Origin: Mesorhizobium sp. M00.F.Ca.ET.216.01.1.1
GTDB lineage: Bacteria > Pseudomonadota > Alphaproteobacteria > Rhizobiales > Rhizobiaceae
Direction of reading: 5' to 3'
DNA: 64,000 nt
Assembly: GCF_004010325.2 (NCBI RefSeq)
Contig: NZ_SADR02000005.1
Coordinates: 1-64,000, forward strand
Each line of letters begins with the position of its first letter. The first letter of the stretch is position 1. Shown here one piece after another: positions 1 to 9,190 of the stretch. The notes below the pieces were generated by a model. That model had not been told where the DNA came from, made no database searches, and worked only from the letters and a program-made list of their open reading frames with translations. The position numbers and the translations under genes were made by a program.

Positions 1-239
1 ATGTCCGGTTCGATGAGCGGGGTGTGGAAACGGAGCTACGGTTGAACCACTAAGGCACCGCCAGACGAAAGGGGCGGCAAACAGATATGTTCAACCTACC
101 GCCACCGCGCCACACCTCGACTCTACCGGGAGCGGTCAAAAGCTATTTGCCGTGGAGCGGACTCAGGATCGCTGGGCAGGCATGCATGATTGTGGGTTTT
201 GCATAGCCTGCTCCGCAAGGGGAAGATCGCACAGCTTCT
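1..239. other. Unassigned left-edge sequence, possible mobile-element remnant
   Basis: No complete gene lies here. On the + strand, frame 1 reads a short peptide (MSGSMSGVWKRSYG, then a stop) and, past the stop, another open stretch containing KAPPDERGG. I have a loose memory of such peptides being annotated next to mobile retroelements, but I cannot confirm it and no diagnostic domain is visible. Complementary GGTTC and GAACC tracts near bases 8 and 45 suggest some RNA folding. It lies downstream of argG, which is transcribed toward it. The window edge prevents a firm call. Confidence 0.3.
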
Positions 240-1469
<1,230 letters not shown>

Positions 1470-1652
1470 TTTGGCGGTTCCACGACAGGGGTTCTCGGCG
1501 GGCGAGTATCACGGGCTTTCCGGGCTGCGCAAGAGACGAAGGGTCCCCTGGTCGCCACTGGGCATACTGGATCAGCCGTTGCGCCGGCCAGTCGCTGGTG
1601 CCGGGAAGGCGCTTGCGCTATAGGCTGCGCCTTTCTTTTGCAGGGGCCGTTC

Positions 1653-2294
1653 ATGTCCTTCATTCCCGATACCACCACGCTGATCCAGTTCGCCATCGCC
1701 ACCGTGATCCTGGCGATCACGCCCGGGCCAGACATGACGCTGTTCGTCTCGCGCACGCTGAGCCAGGGCCGCGCCACCGGCTTTGCCTCGATGGCCGGTG
1801 CGCTGTGCGGCACGCTGATCCACACCACGCTGGTGGTGGTCGGCGTCTCGGCGCTGATCGTCGCCTCGCCGATGTCCTTCCTGGCCCTGAAGATCTTCGG
1901 CGCCGGCTATCTGGTGTTTTTGGCGTGGCAAGCCGTCACCAAGGGGTCAGCGTTTTCGCCGGAGAAGAAGACCGGACCTGAGATTTCGCTGTTCCGCAGC
2001 TGGGCGGCGGGGCTCGGCGTCAATCTGCTCAACCCGAAGATCATCCTGTTCTTCATGACCTTCCTGCCGCAGTTCGTCTCCGCGCATGATCCCAACGCGC
2101 CCGGCAAACTGTTCTTCCTCGGTGCGATGTTCGTTGTGCTGTCGATCCCGGTGACAGCGCCGATGGTGCTGGCGGCGGAAAAGTTCTCGAAGGCGATGAA
2201 GGCCAGCCCGCGCGTCACGCGGGTGGTCGACTATCTGTTTGCCGGGGTGTTTTCGGCCTTCGCGCTCAAGATCCTGACGGCCCAGGCGAAGTAG
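1653..2294 (+). CDS. LysE/RhtB family amino-acid exporter
   Basis: Predicted inner-membrane exporter of 213 residues, the usual LysE/RhtB length. It has about six hydrophobic segments and the family N-terminal signature AITPGPDM near residue 20. An open frame continues upstream to base 831 but crosses argG antisense sequence; the start was set at ATG 1653 (MSFIPDTTT) because the LysE fold begins there. Its last 29 bases overlap the 3' end of the convergent membrane-protein gene on the other strand. The substrate cannot be told from sequence: family members export lysine, arginine, homoserine or threonine. Lying beside argG hints at arginine-type substrates, but that is only inference. Confidence 0.88.
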   Translation: MSFIPDTTTLIQFAIATVILAITPGPDMTLFVSRTLSQGRATGFASMAGALCGTLIHTTLVVVGVSALIVASPMSFLALKIFGAGYLVFLAWQAVTKGSAFSPEKKTGPEISLFRSWAAGLGVNLLNPKIILFFMTFLPQFVSAHDPNAPGKLFFLGAMFVVLSIPVTAPMVLAAEKFSKAMKASPRVTRVVDYLFAGVFSAFALKILTAQAK

Positions 2295-2748
2295 GCGCAT
2301 CCCCCGCCTCACGCCAACTTCCGGCCCAACGCCCGGCGCTCAGCCAGTAGAAAATACCCCCGACCATGCCGCAGCCGATCACCGCCAGCATGTCGCGGGT
2401 GTCGGTGGCTGCGAAATTGGCATCGGCGGTTTGGCGAGCGAAGCCGAGGAAGACCGCGGCAACAACTGCACCCGCCAGCGCATAGAAAAGCCAGTCGCGG
2501 CGGCTGAGGATTTCCGAAATCAGGATGGCGATTGCGGCCGGCATGAAGGCGAAATAGGCGACGAACAGCGCGACGAACGGAATTGAAAACCACAGCGAGG
2601 CGGTCGCCGCCGGCTCAGGATGCTCAGGCGTGTAGCCAAGGGAGGCCAGGAAAAGGAGGTTGAGGAAGGCGCTGGCGGCCAGTGATGCGACGACATAGCC
2701 GATCAGGATGACGGCGAAGCGAACGAGATAGGCGATGAGACGATTCAC
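2266..2748 (-). CDS. Hypothetical membrane protein coupled to rlmN
   Basis: Small integral membrane protein of 160 residues with about four to five hydrophobic helices, including segments beginning [14 protein letters not shown] and [17 protein letters not shown]. No catalytic motif or named family was recognised. The GTG start (VNRLIAYL) overlaps the rlmN stop codon in a GTGA arrangement, which normally means translational coupling, so it is the second gene of an rlmN operon. Its 3' end overlaps the LysE gene coming from the other side by 29 bases. The function is unknown. Confidence 0.7.
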   Translation of the reverse strand: MNRLIAYLVRFAVILIGYVVASLAASAFLNLLFLASLGYTPEHPEPAATASLWFSIPFVALFVAYFAFMPAAIAILISEILSRRDWLFYALAGAVVAAVFLGFARQTADANFAATDTRDMLAVIGCGMVGGIFYWLSAGRWAGSWREAGDAPTSPGPSGS

Positions 2749-3980
2749 GCCTCGCCGTGTCCCGCGATCATCATCGCTTCCAGCGCCAGCCGGTCGACTT
2801 TGCGCATCCGTTCCGATTCCGACTTGAGCTGGCCGCAGGCCGCAAGAATGTCGCGGCCGCGCGGCGTGCGGATCGGCGAGGCATAGCCGGCGTTGTTGAT
2901 GTAGTCGGCGAACCTCTCGATCGTCTCCCAGTCCGAGCACTGGTAGTTGGTGCCCGGCCACGGGTTGAACGGGATAAGATTGATCTTGGCCGGAATGCCC
3001 TTGAGCAGCTTGATCAGTCCCTTGGCGTCCTCGATCGAATCGTTGACGTCCTTCAGCATCACATATTCGAAGGTGATGCGTTTGGCGTTCGACAGGCCGG
3101 GATAGGCGCGGCACGCGGCAATCAGTTCCTTCAGCGGATACTTCTTGTTGATCGGCACCAGAAGGTCGCGCAAATCGTCATTGGTGGCATGCAGCGAGAT
3201 CGCCAGCATGACGCCGATCTCCTCGCCGGTGCGCAGGATCTCGGGCACGACACCGGAGGTCGACAAAGTGATACGGCGCTTGGATAGCGACAGGCCGTCG
3301 CCGTCGGAAGCGATCAGCAGCGCCTTCTTCACCGCCTCGAAATTGTAGAGCGGCTCACCCATGCCCATCATGACGACGTTGGAGATTTTCCTGCCCTCAG
3401 CCGGCACGATGGCGCCGTCGGGCGTGTCGCGGTCGGGAAAATCGCCGAGCCGGTCACGGGCGGTCAAAAGCTGGGCGAGGATTTCCTCGGCGGTCAGGTT
3501 GCGCACCAGCTTCTGCGTGCCGGTGTGGCAGAACGAGCAGGTCAGCGTGCAGCCGACCTGCGAGGAGATGCAGAGCGTGCCGCGGCCCTCTTCGGGGATG
3601 TAGACGGTCTCGATCTCGACCGGCCGGCCGGCGCCGCGCGGCGGAAAGCGGAACAGCCATTTGCGCGTGCCGTCTGAGGAAATCTGCTCCTCGACGATTT
3701 CTGGCCTGGCGACGGTGAAATGCCTGTCCAGCGCGGCGCGCAAATCCTTGGAGATGTTGAACATGCCGGCAAAGTCGGAAACACCGCGCACATACAGCCA
3801 GTGCCAGAGTTGCTGGGCGCGCATTTTGGCCTGGCGCTCCGGCACGATGCCGGCGGCGACCAGGGCCGCACCCAGCTCGGCCCGCGTCAGGCCGATCAGC
3901 GACGGCTTTTCAGCCGGCGTGGCGCGGGCGCGCAACGCGTCACGGGCGCCTTCGGCGGTAAGATCGAATGAAAGGGTCAT
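2745..3980 (-). CDS. rlmN: Dual-specificity 23S rRNA (A2503)/tRNA (A37) C2-methyltransferase RlmN
   Basis: Radical SAM enzyme that methylates C2 of adenine 2503 in 23S rRNA and of adenine 37 in some tRNAs. The product is 411 residues from the ATG giving [11 protein letters not shown]; the longer frame upstream was not used because family homology starts here. The radical SAM cluster motif CTLTCSFC (CxxxCxxC) is in the middle. The two cysteines used in methyl transfer correspond to those in GTLCISSQ and in AACGQL near the C-terminus. The next gene overlaps by four bases. Assignment is firm on motifs and length. Confidence 0.96.
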   Translation of the reverse strand: MTLSFDLTAEGARDALRARATPAEKPSLIGLTRAELGAALVAAGIVPERQAKMRAQQLWHWLYVRGVSDFAGMFNISKDLRAALDRHFTVARPEIVEEQISSDGTRKWLFRFPPRGAGRPVEIETVYIPEEGRGTLCISSQVGCTLTCSFCHTGTQKLVRNLTAEEILAQLLTARDRLGDFPDRDTPDGAIVPAEGRKISNVVMMGMGEPLYNFEAVKKALLIASDGDGLSLSKRRITLSTSGVVPEILRTGEEIGVMLAISLHATNDDLRDLLVPINKKYPLKELIAACRAYPGLSNAKRITFEYVMLKDVNDSIEDAKGLIKLLKGIPAKINLIPFNPWPGTNYQCSDWETIERFADYINNAGYASPIRTPRGRDILAACGQLKSESERMRKVDRLALEAMMIAGHGEA

Positions 3981-4072
3981 TGTTGCGCCAATATAAGCGA
4001 TTTGCGGCCGATTACAGCATCGTGCCCGAAACGAAGCGCGGCGCATAGCACAGGTTGCTGGCGGAGTCATGC

Positions 4073-4128
4073 GGGCAGAGTGAGGCTCGCCCGGGGCAGA
4101 GTGCCTCGCCTGGGGCAGAGAGCCTCAT
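4073..4128. repeat. Three imperfect tandem copies of a ~19-bp unit
   Basis: Three direct copies of a unit beginning GGGGCAGAG and ending in CTCGCC or CTCAT start at 4073, 4093 and 4112. They lie between the rlmN start and the ialB terminator. They resemble a small tandem expansion; no protein or operator role is evident. Confidence 0.6.
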
Positions 4129-4147
4129 ATGCATGCCGGCAGGCCGG

Positions 4148-4179
4148 TGAAAAGCGAAGACCGGACCTGCGGCCCGGCC
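4148..4179 (-). terminator. Rho-independent terminator of ialB
   Basis: On the minus strand a nine-base-pair stem (GGCCGGGCC with GGTCCGGTC, two G-U pairs, three-base loop) follows the ialB stop by about 30 bases. It leads into TTCGCTTTT. Stem and partial T-tract fit an intrinsic terminator. Confidence 0.6.
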
Positions 4180-4207
4180 TTTCATGCAAACTCGGATTTG
4201 CCTGTGC

Positions 4208-4711
4208 TTATTTGCACTTGGCAATCGATGCCAGGGCCGCTGAAATGCCCTTCAATGAAAACACATAGGTGGTGGTGTTGCCGCGGCCGGATTTCGCCGA
4301 CACCTTCATGTCGGTGCCGGTCTTCATCGCGGCAATCAATACCGGCTCCTCGGCGGCGTTCTCGACCCAGGCTGACTTGCCGCGGGTGAACATCGAGAAG
4401 CTCTTGCCGTCGATGGTGACGGTGGCCTTTGAGTTCTCCTGAAAATTGTAGCCGGCGATGAATTGCGGCTCGTAGGACACCTGCTGTCCCGGCCGCTGGC
4501 TGACGAAGAAGAACATGTCGCCATGGTCGAGCGTCGGCGGCTGCTTGTCGGTCGGCACGGTCAGCACGTAGCAGACCTTGCCGCCGGACGCCTGGTAGCT
4601 GTAGGTGCCCCAGGCATTATGCTGGCCGATCTTGGTCGCCGACTGCGCCAGCGCCGGCGCTGTCAAGGCCACCAGGACCAGGCTGGAAACTGTAGCAATC
4701 AATCCGCGCAT
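4208..4711 (-). CDS. Invasion-associated locus B (IalB) family protein
   Basis: Secreted or periplasmic protein of 167 residues with a clear signal peptide (about residues 1-22, ending APALAQ). The mature part matches the IalB family of Bartonella, Brucella and rhizobia; visible family features include the segment CYVLTVPTDKQPP, the motif MFFFVSQRP and a C-terminal lysine-cysteine-lysine tail. IalB-family proteins are linked to host-cell invasion in Bartonella, but their biochemical role is not settled, and in a soil or plant bacterium it is likely a general envelope function. Monocistronic, with its own terminator. Confidence 0.85.
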   Translation of the reverse strand: MRGLIATVSSLVLVALTAPALAQSATKIGQHNAWGTYSYQASGGKVCYVLTVPTDKQPPTLDHGDMFFFVSQRPGQQVSYEPQFIAGYNFQENSKATVTIDGKSFSMFTRGKSAWVENAAEEPVLIAAMKTGTDMKVSAKSGRGNTTTYVFSLKGISAALASIAKCK

Positions 4712-5072
4712 CGCTTTTCCCGTATTCCAACTGTGCGGAGCAGGCCGGCTCGGCGTCCTGCCCGTCGCTTCATTTTGATTTAATCTGGGTTACCAAACGG
4801 TGAATTTTCCTCTGGAAAAGGACATCCACCCCAGGAAACCGCCGCCATTTTCGCGCCGCTTTGCGAAAAGCGGCAGTCGCAATGTCCCCTTTCGCGACTT
4901 GGAGGCCACGAAAACGGCAAGAGTTTGACTTTTCAAGCAGCTAGGTCTTGCAGCCATCCTAGCTTGCACGAGGCGCGTGACGAATTTCCCTCCAGGCGGT
5001 ATCATGCCTACGTTCGCTTCCGCGGCGCTTCGGCCAGGGCGCCCTCGTTGGCGGCGTAAGGGAGATTTGGCC
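4712..5072. other. Intergenic region between ialB and the methyltransferase-like gene
   Basis: About 360 bases separate two divergent genes. The part next to ialB is AT-richer (bases 4770-4815) and probably holds promoters for both. In-frame ATG 5004 could extend the next gene by 23 codons. No RNA gene, repeat or clear operator was seen. Confidence 0.5.
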
Positions 5073-5681
5073 GTGGCCATTTCCGAGACGGTCCTGATCC
5101 TGGCGGGCGGCACCGTCGTCCTGGCGATCGTGTTCGGCATTCGTGTCGCCATACGGGCGGTGGCCGGCGGCGCAGCGCCGCGATCGGATGGCGGGGAGGC
5201 GTCGGGCGGATCGGGCGCGCCCGACGTTCCCGGGGTCATCGCACTGCCGCCCTTGATCTTTCTCGCCTTCCTGGCGGCGGCAGCGGTCCTCGAGGCGATC
5301 ATTCCGCTCCCGGTCCTGGCCGGGCAGGCGCTCGCCCGCTATCTGGCCGGCGCCGTGCTCGCGGTGTGCGGCTTCGTGCTCATCTTTATGGCGGCGGGGC
5401 GCTTTAACGCTGCTGGTACCAACATTCCGCCGACCCTGCCGACGACGGCGCTGGTCGTCGACGGCATCTATCGGCGAACCAGGAACCCGTTCTATCTGGG
5501 AACGACCCTCATCTATTTGGGCCTCGGCGTCGCGGCGGGAAGTTTTTGGGCCATTGCGCTCGTCGTCCCGTTGCTGTGGGTGATCAATACCGGCGTCATC
5601 GCGCGGGAAGAGCAGTATCTCGAGCGGAAGTTCGGCGATGACTATCGCGCCTACAAGGCGCGGGTGCGGCGGTGGGTTTGA
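5073..5681 (+). CDS. Isoprenylcysteine carboxyl methyltransferase family membrane protein
   Basis: Integral membrane protein of about 202 residues. The C-terminal half carries the hallmark of the ICMT/phospholipid methyltransferase family: the segment GIYRRTRNPFYLG followed by an acidic EEQYLERKFGDDYRAYKARV tail, which forms the SAM and substrate site in the family. The N-terminal half has two or three hydrophobic helices and a Gly/Ala-rich linker. GTG 5073 was chosen because AAGGGAG lies nine bases upstream; ATG 5004 is an alternative. Bacterial members methylate varied small or lipid substrates; the target here is unknown. Confidence 0.8.
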   Translation: MAISETVLILAGGTVVLAIVFGIRVAIRAVAGGAAPRSDGGEASGGSGAPDVPGVIALPPLIFLAFLAAAAVLEAIIPLPVLAGQALARYLAGAVLAVCGFVLIFMAAGRFNAAGTNIPPTLPTTALVVDGIYRRTRNPFYLGTTLIYLGLGVAAGSFWAIALVVPLLWVINTGVIAREEQYLERKFGDDYRAYKARVRRWV

Positions 5682-5725
5682 TGGCCGGGGAGCCGGATAT
5701 CGCGCCATTCTCTACCGGCGCCGGC

Positions 5726-6088
5726 TCAACTCTTGTCGCCGATCGCCTTCTTGGCGGCGAGCCGGTGCGCTGGCGTGATGTGGGCGCTGACGGTGGTGAT
5801 CGCGGCGGTCAAGACGGCGATGTCGTCGGTGAAGCCGAGCCCGAAGATGAAATCGGGGATGACGTCCGCCGGCAGCACGAAATAGCCGAGCGCCGCCAGC
5901 AATATGCCCTTGGCGCGCAACGGCGTGTTCTTGTCCATGGCGCAGTAATAGGCGGCGACTACCTCTTCCATGAACGGAATCTGGCGGGCGGCCCGCTTCG
6001 CCGTGCGCCAGAATTTCTCGCGCACTTCGCTCTCATCGCCCAGCTTGCCGCCAAAGCCGAAGAAATCAAAACCGGATTTTTGCGCCAT
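5726..6088 (-). CDS. YkvA/DUF1232 family small membrane protein
   Basis: A 120-residue protein with the DUF1232 core: the segment LLAALGYFVLPADVIPDF followed by GFTDDIAVL, giving one or two hydrophobic helices in the C-terminal half and a basic N-terminal half. The ATG at 6088 has a strong AAGGAGAGG ribosome-binding site; the codon before it is a TTG in frame and was not used. The family is widespread and has no established activity. It stands apart from its neighbours by short gaps on both sides. Confidence 0.88.
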   Translation of the reverse strand: MAQKSGFDFFGFGGKLGDESEVREKFWRTAKRAARQIPFMEEVVAAYYCAMDKNTPLRAKGILLAALGYFVLPADVIPDFIFGLGFTDDIAVLTAAITTVSAHITPAHRLAAKKAIGDKS

Positions 6089-6176
6089 CAACCTCTCCTT
6101 GCGGGCATACCGCTTTACGCGCCCGCCAGCGCAAAATGTGGGAAAACCCGAACCGCGCTACAAGATGCTGACGTGC

Positions 6177-6473
6177 TCAGCCGCCGAAGTAGCGGTTCAT
6201 CACTTGGGCCAGCTCCAAATCGAGCGCGGTCAGGCCGCCGGCATCATGGGTGTTGAGCGTGACGTCCACGGTCTTGTAGACGTTCGACCAGTCGGGGTGA
6301 TGGTCCAGCTTCTCCGCCGCCAGGGCAACGCGCGTCATGAAGGCGAAGGCCTCGGAGAAGTCCTCGAAGACGAAGCTGCGCGTGATCGAGCCGCCATCCG
6401 CGGCCAGCGACCAGCCGTCGAGATCTTTCAGCGCCCCGGCAACGGCGTCCTTGCCCAGTTTCTCTCTCGCCAT
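6177..6473 (-). CDS. phhB: 4a-hydroxytetrahydrobiopterin dehydratase (pterin-4a-carbinolamine dehydratase)
   Basis: Dehydrates 4a-hydroxytetrahydropterin so that the cofactor of phenylalanine hydroxylase can be recycled. At 98 residues it has the family's usual length. The hallmark [17 protein letters not shown] with the following LNTHD lies at about residues 56-77, containing the catalytic histidine pair and histidine of the TH(D) motif. No phenylalanine hydroxylase gene is in this window, so the pathway partner would be elsewhere. Many rhizobia keep this gene alone, which leaves open a role in other pterin metabolism. Divergent from the phosphatase gene. Confidence 0.95.
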   Translation of the reverse strand: MAREKLGKDAVAGALKDLDGWSLAADGGSITRSFVFEDFSEAFAFMTRVALAAEKLDHHPDWSNVYKTVDVTLNTHDAGGLTALDLELAQVMNRYFGG

Positions 6474-6525
6474 GTTCGCATCCCGTGCTATCTGGATCAG
6501 CAGCCTTCACCATAGCGCCGGATCG

Positions 6526-7038
6526 ATGAGTGCAAAGCCGATAAAATCCATTCTTTTCGTCTGCCTCGGCAATATCTGCCGCTCGCCTTTGGCTGAGGGT
6601 GTGTTGCGCGCCGTCCTGGCGGAGCGCGGCCTCGATCGGGACATCCTGCTCGATTCAGCAGGGACCAGCGACTGGGAAGCCGGCTCGGCACCCGACCCGC
6701 GCTCGGTCTCGATCGCCGCGCGGCACGGTATCGACATTTCCGGGCAGAGGGCGCGCAAGCTGACGCCGGACGATTTTTCGCGTTTCGACCTGATTCTCGG
6801 CATGGACCGATCGAACGTCCGGGACCTGAAAGCGCTGGTGCCGGCCGACATGCGCGACCGCGTCCACCTGTTCCTGGAGCTCGCGCAGGGAAGAACACGC
6901 GACGTGCCGGATCCCTACTACGAGGGGCAGGATGCGTTTGCTGCGGTCTACCGCATGATCCGCGAAGCGTCGGAGGCGCTGGCGACGCGGCTCGAGGCGG
7001 CGGCGCCCAAAAGCGGCCAGGCCTCCTCGACGATGTAG
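6526..7038 (+). CDS. Low-molecular-weight protein-tyrosine phosphatase
   Basis: Cytoplasmic phosphatase of 170 residues. The catalytic loop CLGNICRS (CX5R) sits at residues 13-20 and the general-acid motif DPYY in the C-terminal third, both in the expected places. The start ATG 6526 (MSAKPIKS) was chosen because the fold begins there; an open frame runs further upstream through phhB antisense. The last 91 bases overlap the 3' end of thpR on the opposite strand. Family members dephosphorylate tyrosine kinases of exopolysaccharide export or arsenate-like substrates. No such partner is adjacent, so the physiological substrate is unknown. Confidence 0.93.
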   Translation: MSAKPIKSILFVCLGNICRSPLAEGVLRAVLAERGLDRDILLDSAGTSDWEAGSAPDPRSVSIAARHGIDISGQRARKLTPDDFSRFDLILGMDRSNVRDLKALVPADMRDRVHLFLELAQGRTRDVPDPYYEGQDAFAAVYRMIREASEALATRLEAAAPKSGQASSTM

Positions 7039-7538
7039 GGCCCGCCGCCGACCGAATCGCGCGACGACATCAGGACGAAGCGGCCGACGCGGAAAGGCAG
7101 CGTCGAAAAGTTGCCGCGTGCCGAAAGATACTGGGCGACGTCGAGCGGGCTCGAATTGCGCAGTCTGGCCAGCGTCACATGCGGCGTGAACTTGCGCGGA
7201 TCGGCGGGAACACCGAGCCGCTGGCAGATGCGATCGATTTCACCTTGCAGCGCCGAAAGATCAGGCGAGGCGGAGACGCCCGCCCACACCGCATGCGGCT
7301 TTTTCTGGCCGAAGGCGCCGACGCCGGACAGCGCCAGCGGAAAGGGCGGGCGGTGGATACGATCGAGCGCGTTGGCGATTTCGTCGGCGACATGGCCCTC
7401 GACATCGCCGATGAAGCGCAGCGTCAGATGATAGTTCTCGACGTCGATCCAGCGGGCCCCGGGCAGGCCGCCCCTGAGCAGGGACAGCGAAAGAGCGGCA
7501 TCACGCGGTATTTCGAGGGCGGTAAAAAGACGTGGCAT
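6948..7538 (-). CDS. thpR: RNA 2',3'-cyclic phosphodiesterase
   Basis: Member of the 2H phosphoesterase superfamily that opens 2',3'-cyclic phosphates on RNA ends (the old 2'-5' RNA ligase LigT group). The 196-residue product has both catalytic motifs, HLTLRF near residue 41 and HVTLAR in the second half. The start is the ATG giving MPRLFTALEI; the frame upstream is longer but not conserved in character. Its final ~30 codons (Ala/Ser-rich, ending SRIMR) run antisense into the phosphatase gene, so this tail looks added rather than part of the fold. Confidence 0.92.
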   Translation of the reverse strand: MPRLFTALEIPRDAALSLSLLRGGLPGARWIDVENYHLTLRFIGDVEGHVADEIANALDRIHRPPFPLALSGVGAFGQKKPHAVWAGVSASPDLSALQGEIDRICQRLGVPADPRKFTPHVTLARLRNSSPLDVAQYLSARGNFSTLPFRVGRFVLMSSRDSVGGGPYIVEEAWPLLGAAASSRVASASDASRIMR

Positions 7539-7670
7539 GGCAAGCCTCCTGTCCTCGAATCGAACTCTTGCCCCTAGCGAATCATCGATATTCAAGCGGG
7601 GCAAGCGGTTTATTGGTCGCAGGCCTGCCTAAAAGCTTCCCCTGCGGAAAGCCTCCCGGCACCATTGCCG

Positions 7671-8315
7671 TCAGGAACTGTCCCGCACCGTTGCGATGGC
7701 CTTCTCCACGGCAGGCAGGATGCGCTCGACAATGCGGTCGACACCCTTGGCATTGGGGTGCAGACGGTCCTCGAGCTGCAAGCTTGGCTCGCCGGCGACG
7801 CCGTCGAGAAAGAACGGGTAGAGCGGAATGCCATATTTCCCGGCCAGTTTCGGAAAGATTGCGTCGAAGGCGTCCTGGTAGCCGGCGCCGAGATTGGGGG
7901 CGGCGCGCATGCCGGCCAGCAACACCGCGATCTTGCGCTGCTTCAGCCTCGCCAGCATGCCGTCCAGGTTCTTTTCCGTGATCTCGGGAGAAAGGCCGCG
8001 CAGCATGTCGTTGGCGCCAAGCTCGAGGATGACGAGTTGCGTGCCGTCCGGCACCGACCAGTCGAGCCGCGACAGGCCACCGCTCGACGTATCGCCGGAA
8101 ACGCCGGCATTGGCGATGGTCACATCGTGACCCCTGGCGCGAAGTGCTGCCTGCAGTTTTTCGGTAAAGCCTTCGCCCGGCCCGAGGCCAAAGCCCGCCA
8201 TCAGGCTGTCGCCGAAACCGACGATCTTGAAGGTCTCGGCGCTGGCCGGCGAAATGGCGCCGCAAATCGCGAGAAAAAGGATGAAGGCTGCAGCAAGAGT
8301 GTGTTTGAAAGCCAT
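7671..8315 (-). CDS. tesA: Arylesterase / GDSL-type (SGNH) lysophospholipase TesA
   Basis: Periplasmic SGNH hydrolase of 214 residues with a signal peptide (residues 1-26, ending SPASA). The catalytic blocks are visible in order: GFGDSLMAG (serine), the block II glycine in AGVSGDTSSGG, GANDMLRG (asparagine) and DRLHPN (Asp and His). TesA-type enzymes hydrolyse aryl esters, thioesters and lysophospholipids. It is divergent from ybbA, and the tesA-ybbA-ybbP arrangement is the same as in Escherichia coli, which supports the gene names. The link between the esterase and the transporter in this locus is not understood. Confidence 0.93.
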   Translation of the reverse strand: MAFKHTLAAAFILFLAICGAISPASAETFKIVGFGDSLMAGFGLGPGEGFTEKLQAALRARGHDVTIANAGVSGDTSSGGLSRLDWSVPDGTQLVILELGANDMLRGLSPEITEKNLDGMLARLKQRKIAVLLAGMRAAPNLGAGYQDAFDAIFPKLAGKYGIPLYPFFLDGVAGEPSLQLEDRLHPNAKGVDRIVERILPAVEKAIATVRDSS

Positions 8316-8389
8316 GCGGCAGGCCCCATATGACCAGGAAAATTCTTTTGGCGAAGGTCCTTCGCCATTCCATATAGGACGTTTTCATT

Positions 8390-9124
8390 TTGACAGAAGC
8401 CGTCATCGCGCTGAAAGACGTATCGCTGACGCTCGGCGAAGGCGCATCTTCCGTGCATGTGCTGAAAGGCGTCAGCCTCGACGTGGCAGCAGGCGAGGCA
8501 ACCGGCATCGTCGGGCCTTCGGGTTCCGGCAAGTCGACGCTGCTGATGGTCCTGGCCGGCCTGGAAAAGGTCGATTCTGGCACGGTGCGAATTGCCGGCG
8601 AGCTACTCAACGGCAGGAGCGAAGACCAGATCGCATCGTTTCGTGGGCGAAACATCGGCATTGTCTTCCAGTCCTTCCACCTTATTCCCAATATGACGGC
8701 ACTTGAAAATGTCGCCGTTCCGCTTGAGCTGGCCGGCCACGCCGATCCGTTCGGGGTGGCGGTGCGCGAACTGGCGGCGGTGGGGCTCAGTGATCGCGTC
8801 ACCCATTATCCCGGCGAATTGTCGGGCGGCGAACAGCAGCGTGTGGCGATCGCCCGGGCGCTGGCGCCCTCGCCGCGCATCCTGATCGCCGACGAGCCGA
8901 CCGGCAACCTCGACCAGACGACGGGGCGCCAGGTCGCCGACCTGCTGTTCGCCAAGGCGGCCGAGCGCGGCATGACGCTGGTGCTGGTCACCCATGATCC
9001 GGCGCTCGCAGGTCGCTGCTCGCGGCAGGTTTCGATGCGCTCAGGCCGGATCGAGGACGGGCCAATGCCGGCTACCGCATCGGCCCGAAAATCGGAACCG
9101 ATCTTCGGAAAACACGATGCGTAG
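8390..9124 (+). CDS. ybbA: ABC transporter ATP-binding protein, YbbA family
   Basis: ATPase subunit of a MacB/LolD-like ABC system, 244 residues. Walker A is GPSGSGKST (about residue 43), the signature is LSGGEQQRVAIARAL and Walker B is ILIADEPTGNLD. The start used is TTG 8390 (MTEAVIALKDV), because no ATG or GTG lies at a sensible distance and alignable ATPase sequence starts at once; the leader between it and the divergent tesA is only about 75 bases. The permease partner follows after 66 bases. The C-terminal tail (SARKSEPIFGK) is not part of the fold. The transported substrate is unknown. Confidence 0.9.
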   Translation: MTEAVIALKDVSLTLGEGASSVHVLKGVSLDVAAGEATGIVGPSGSGKSTLLMVLAGLEKVDSGTVRIAGELLNGRSEDQIASFRGRNIGIVFQSFHLIPNMTALENVAVPLELAGHADPFGVAVRELAAVGLSDRVTHYPGELSGGEQQRVAIARALAPSPRILIADEPTGNLDQTTGRQVADLLFAKAAERGMTLVLVTHDPALAGRCSRQVSMRSGRIEDGPMPATASARKSEPIFGKHDA

Positions 9125-9190
9125 ATTCAAGGTGGTAGAGCGTCATTTGCGCGTCCAAAAGGACGCGCGGCGCCCTGGCGTGCCGGCCTG

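Noticed and set aside
4073..4128. CRISPR array
   Set aside because: Only three adjacent units with almost no spacers, no cas genes and imperfect repeats.
4790..5302. 170-codon minus-strand frame beside ialB
   Set aside because: Arg/Pro/Ala-rich antisense of the methyltransferase-like gene's 5' end; no ribosome-binding site or family similarity.
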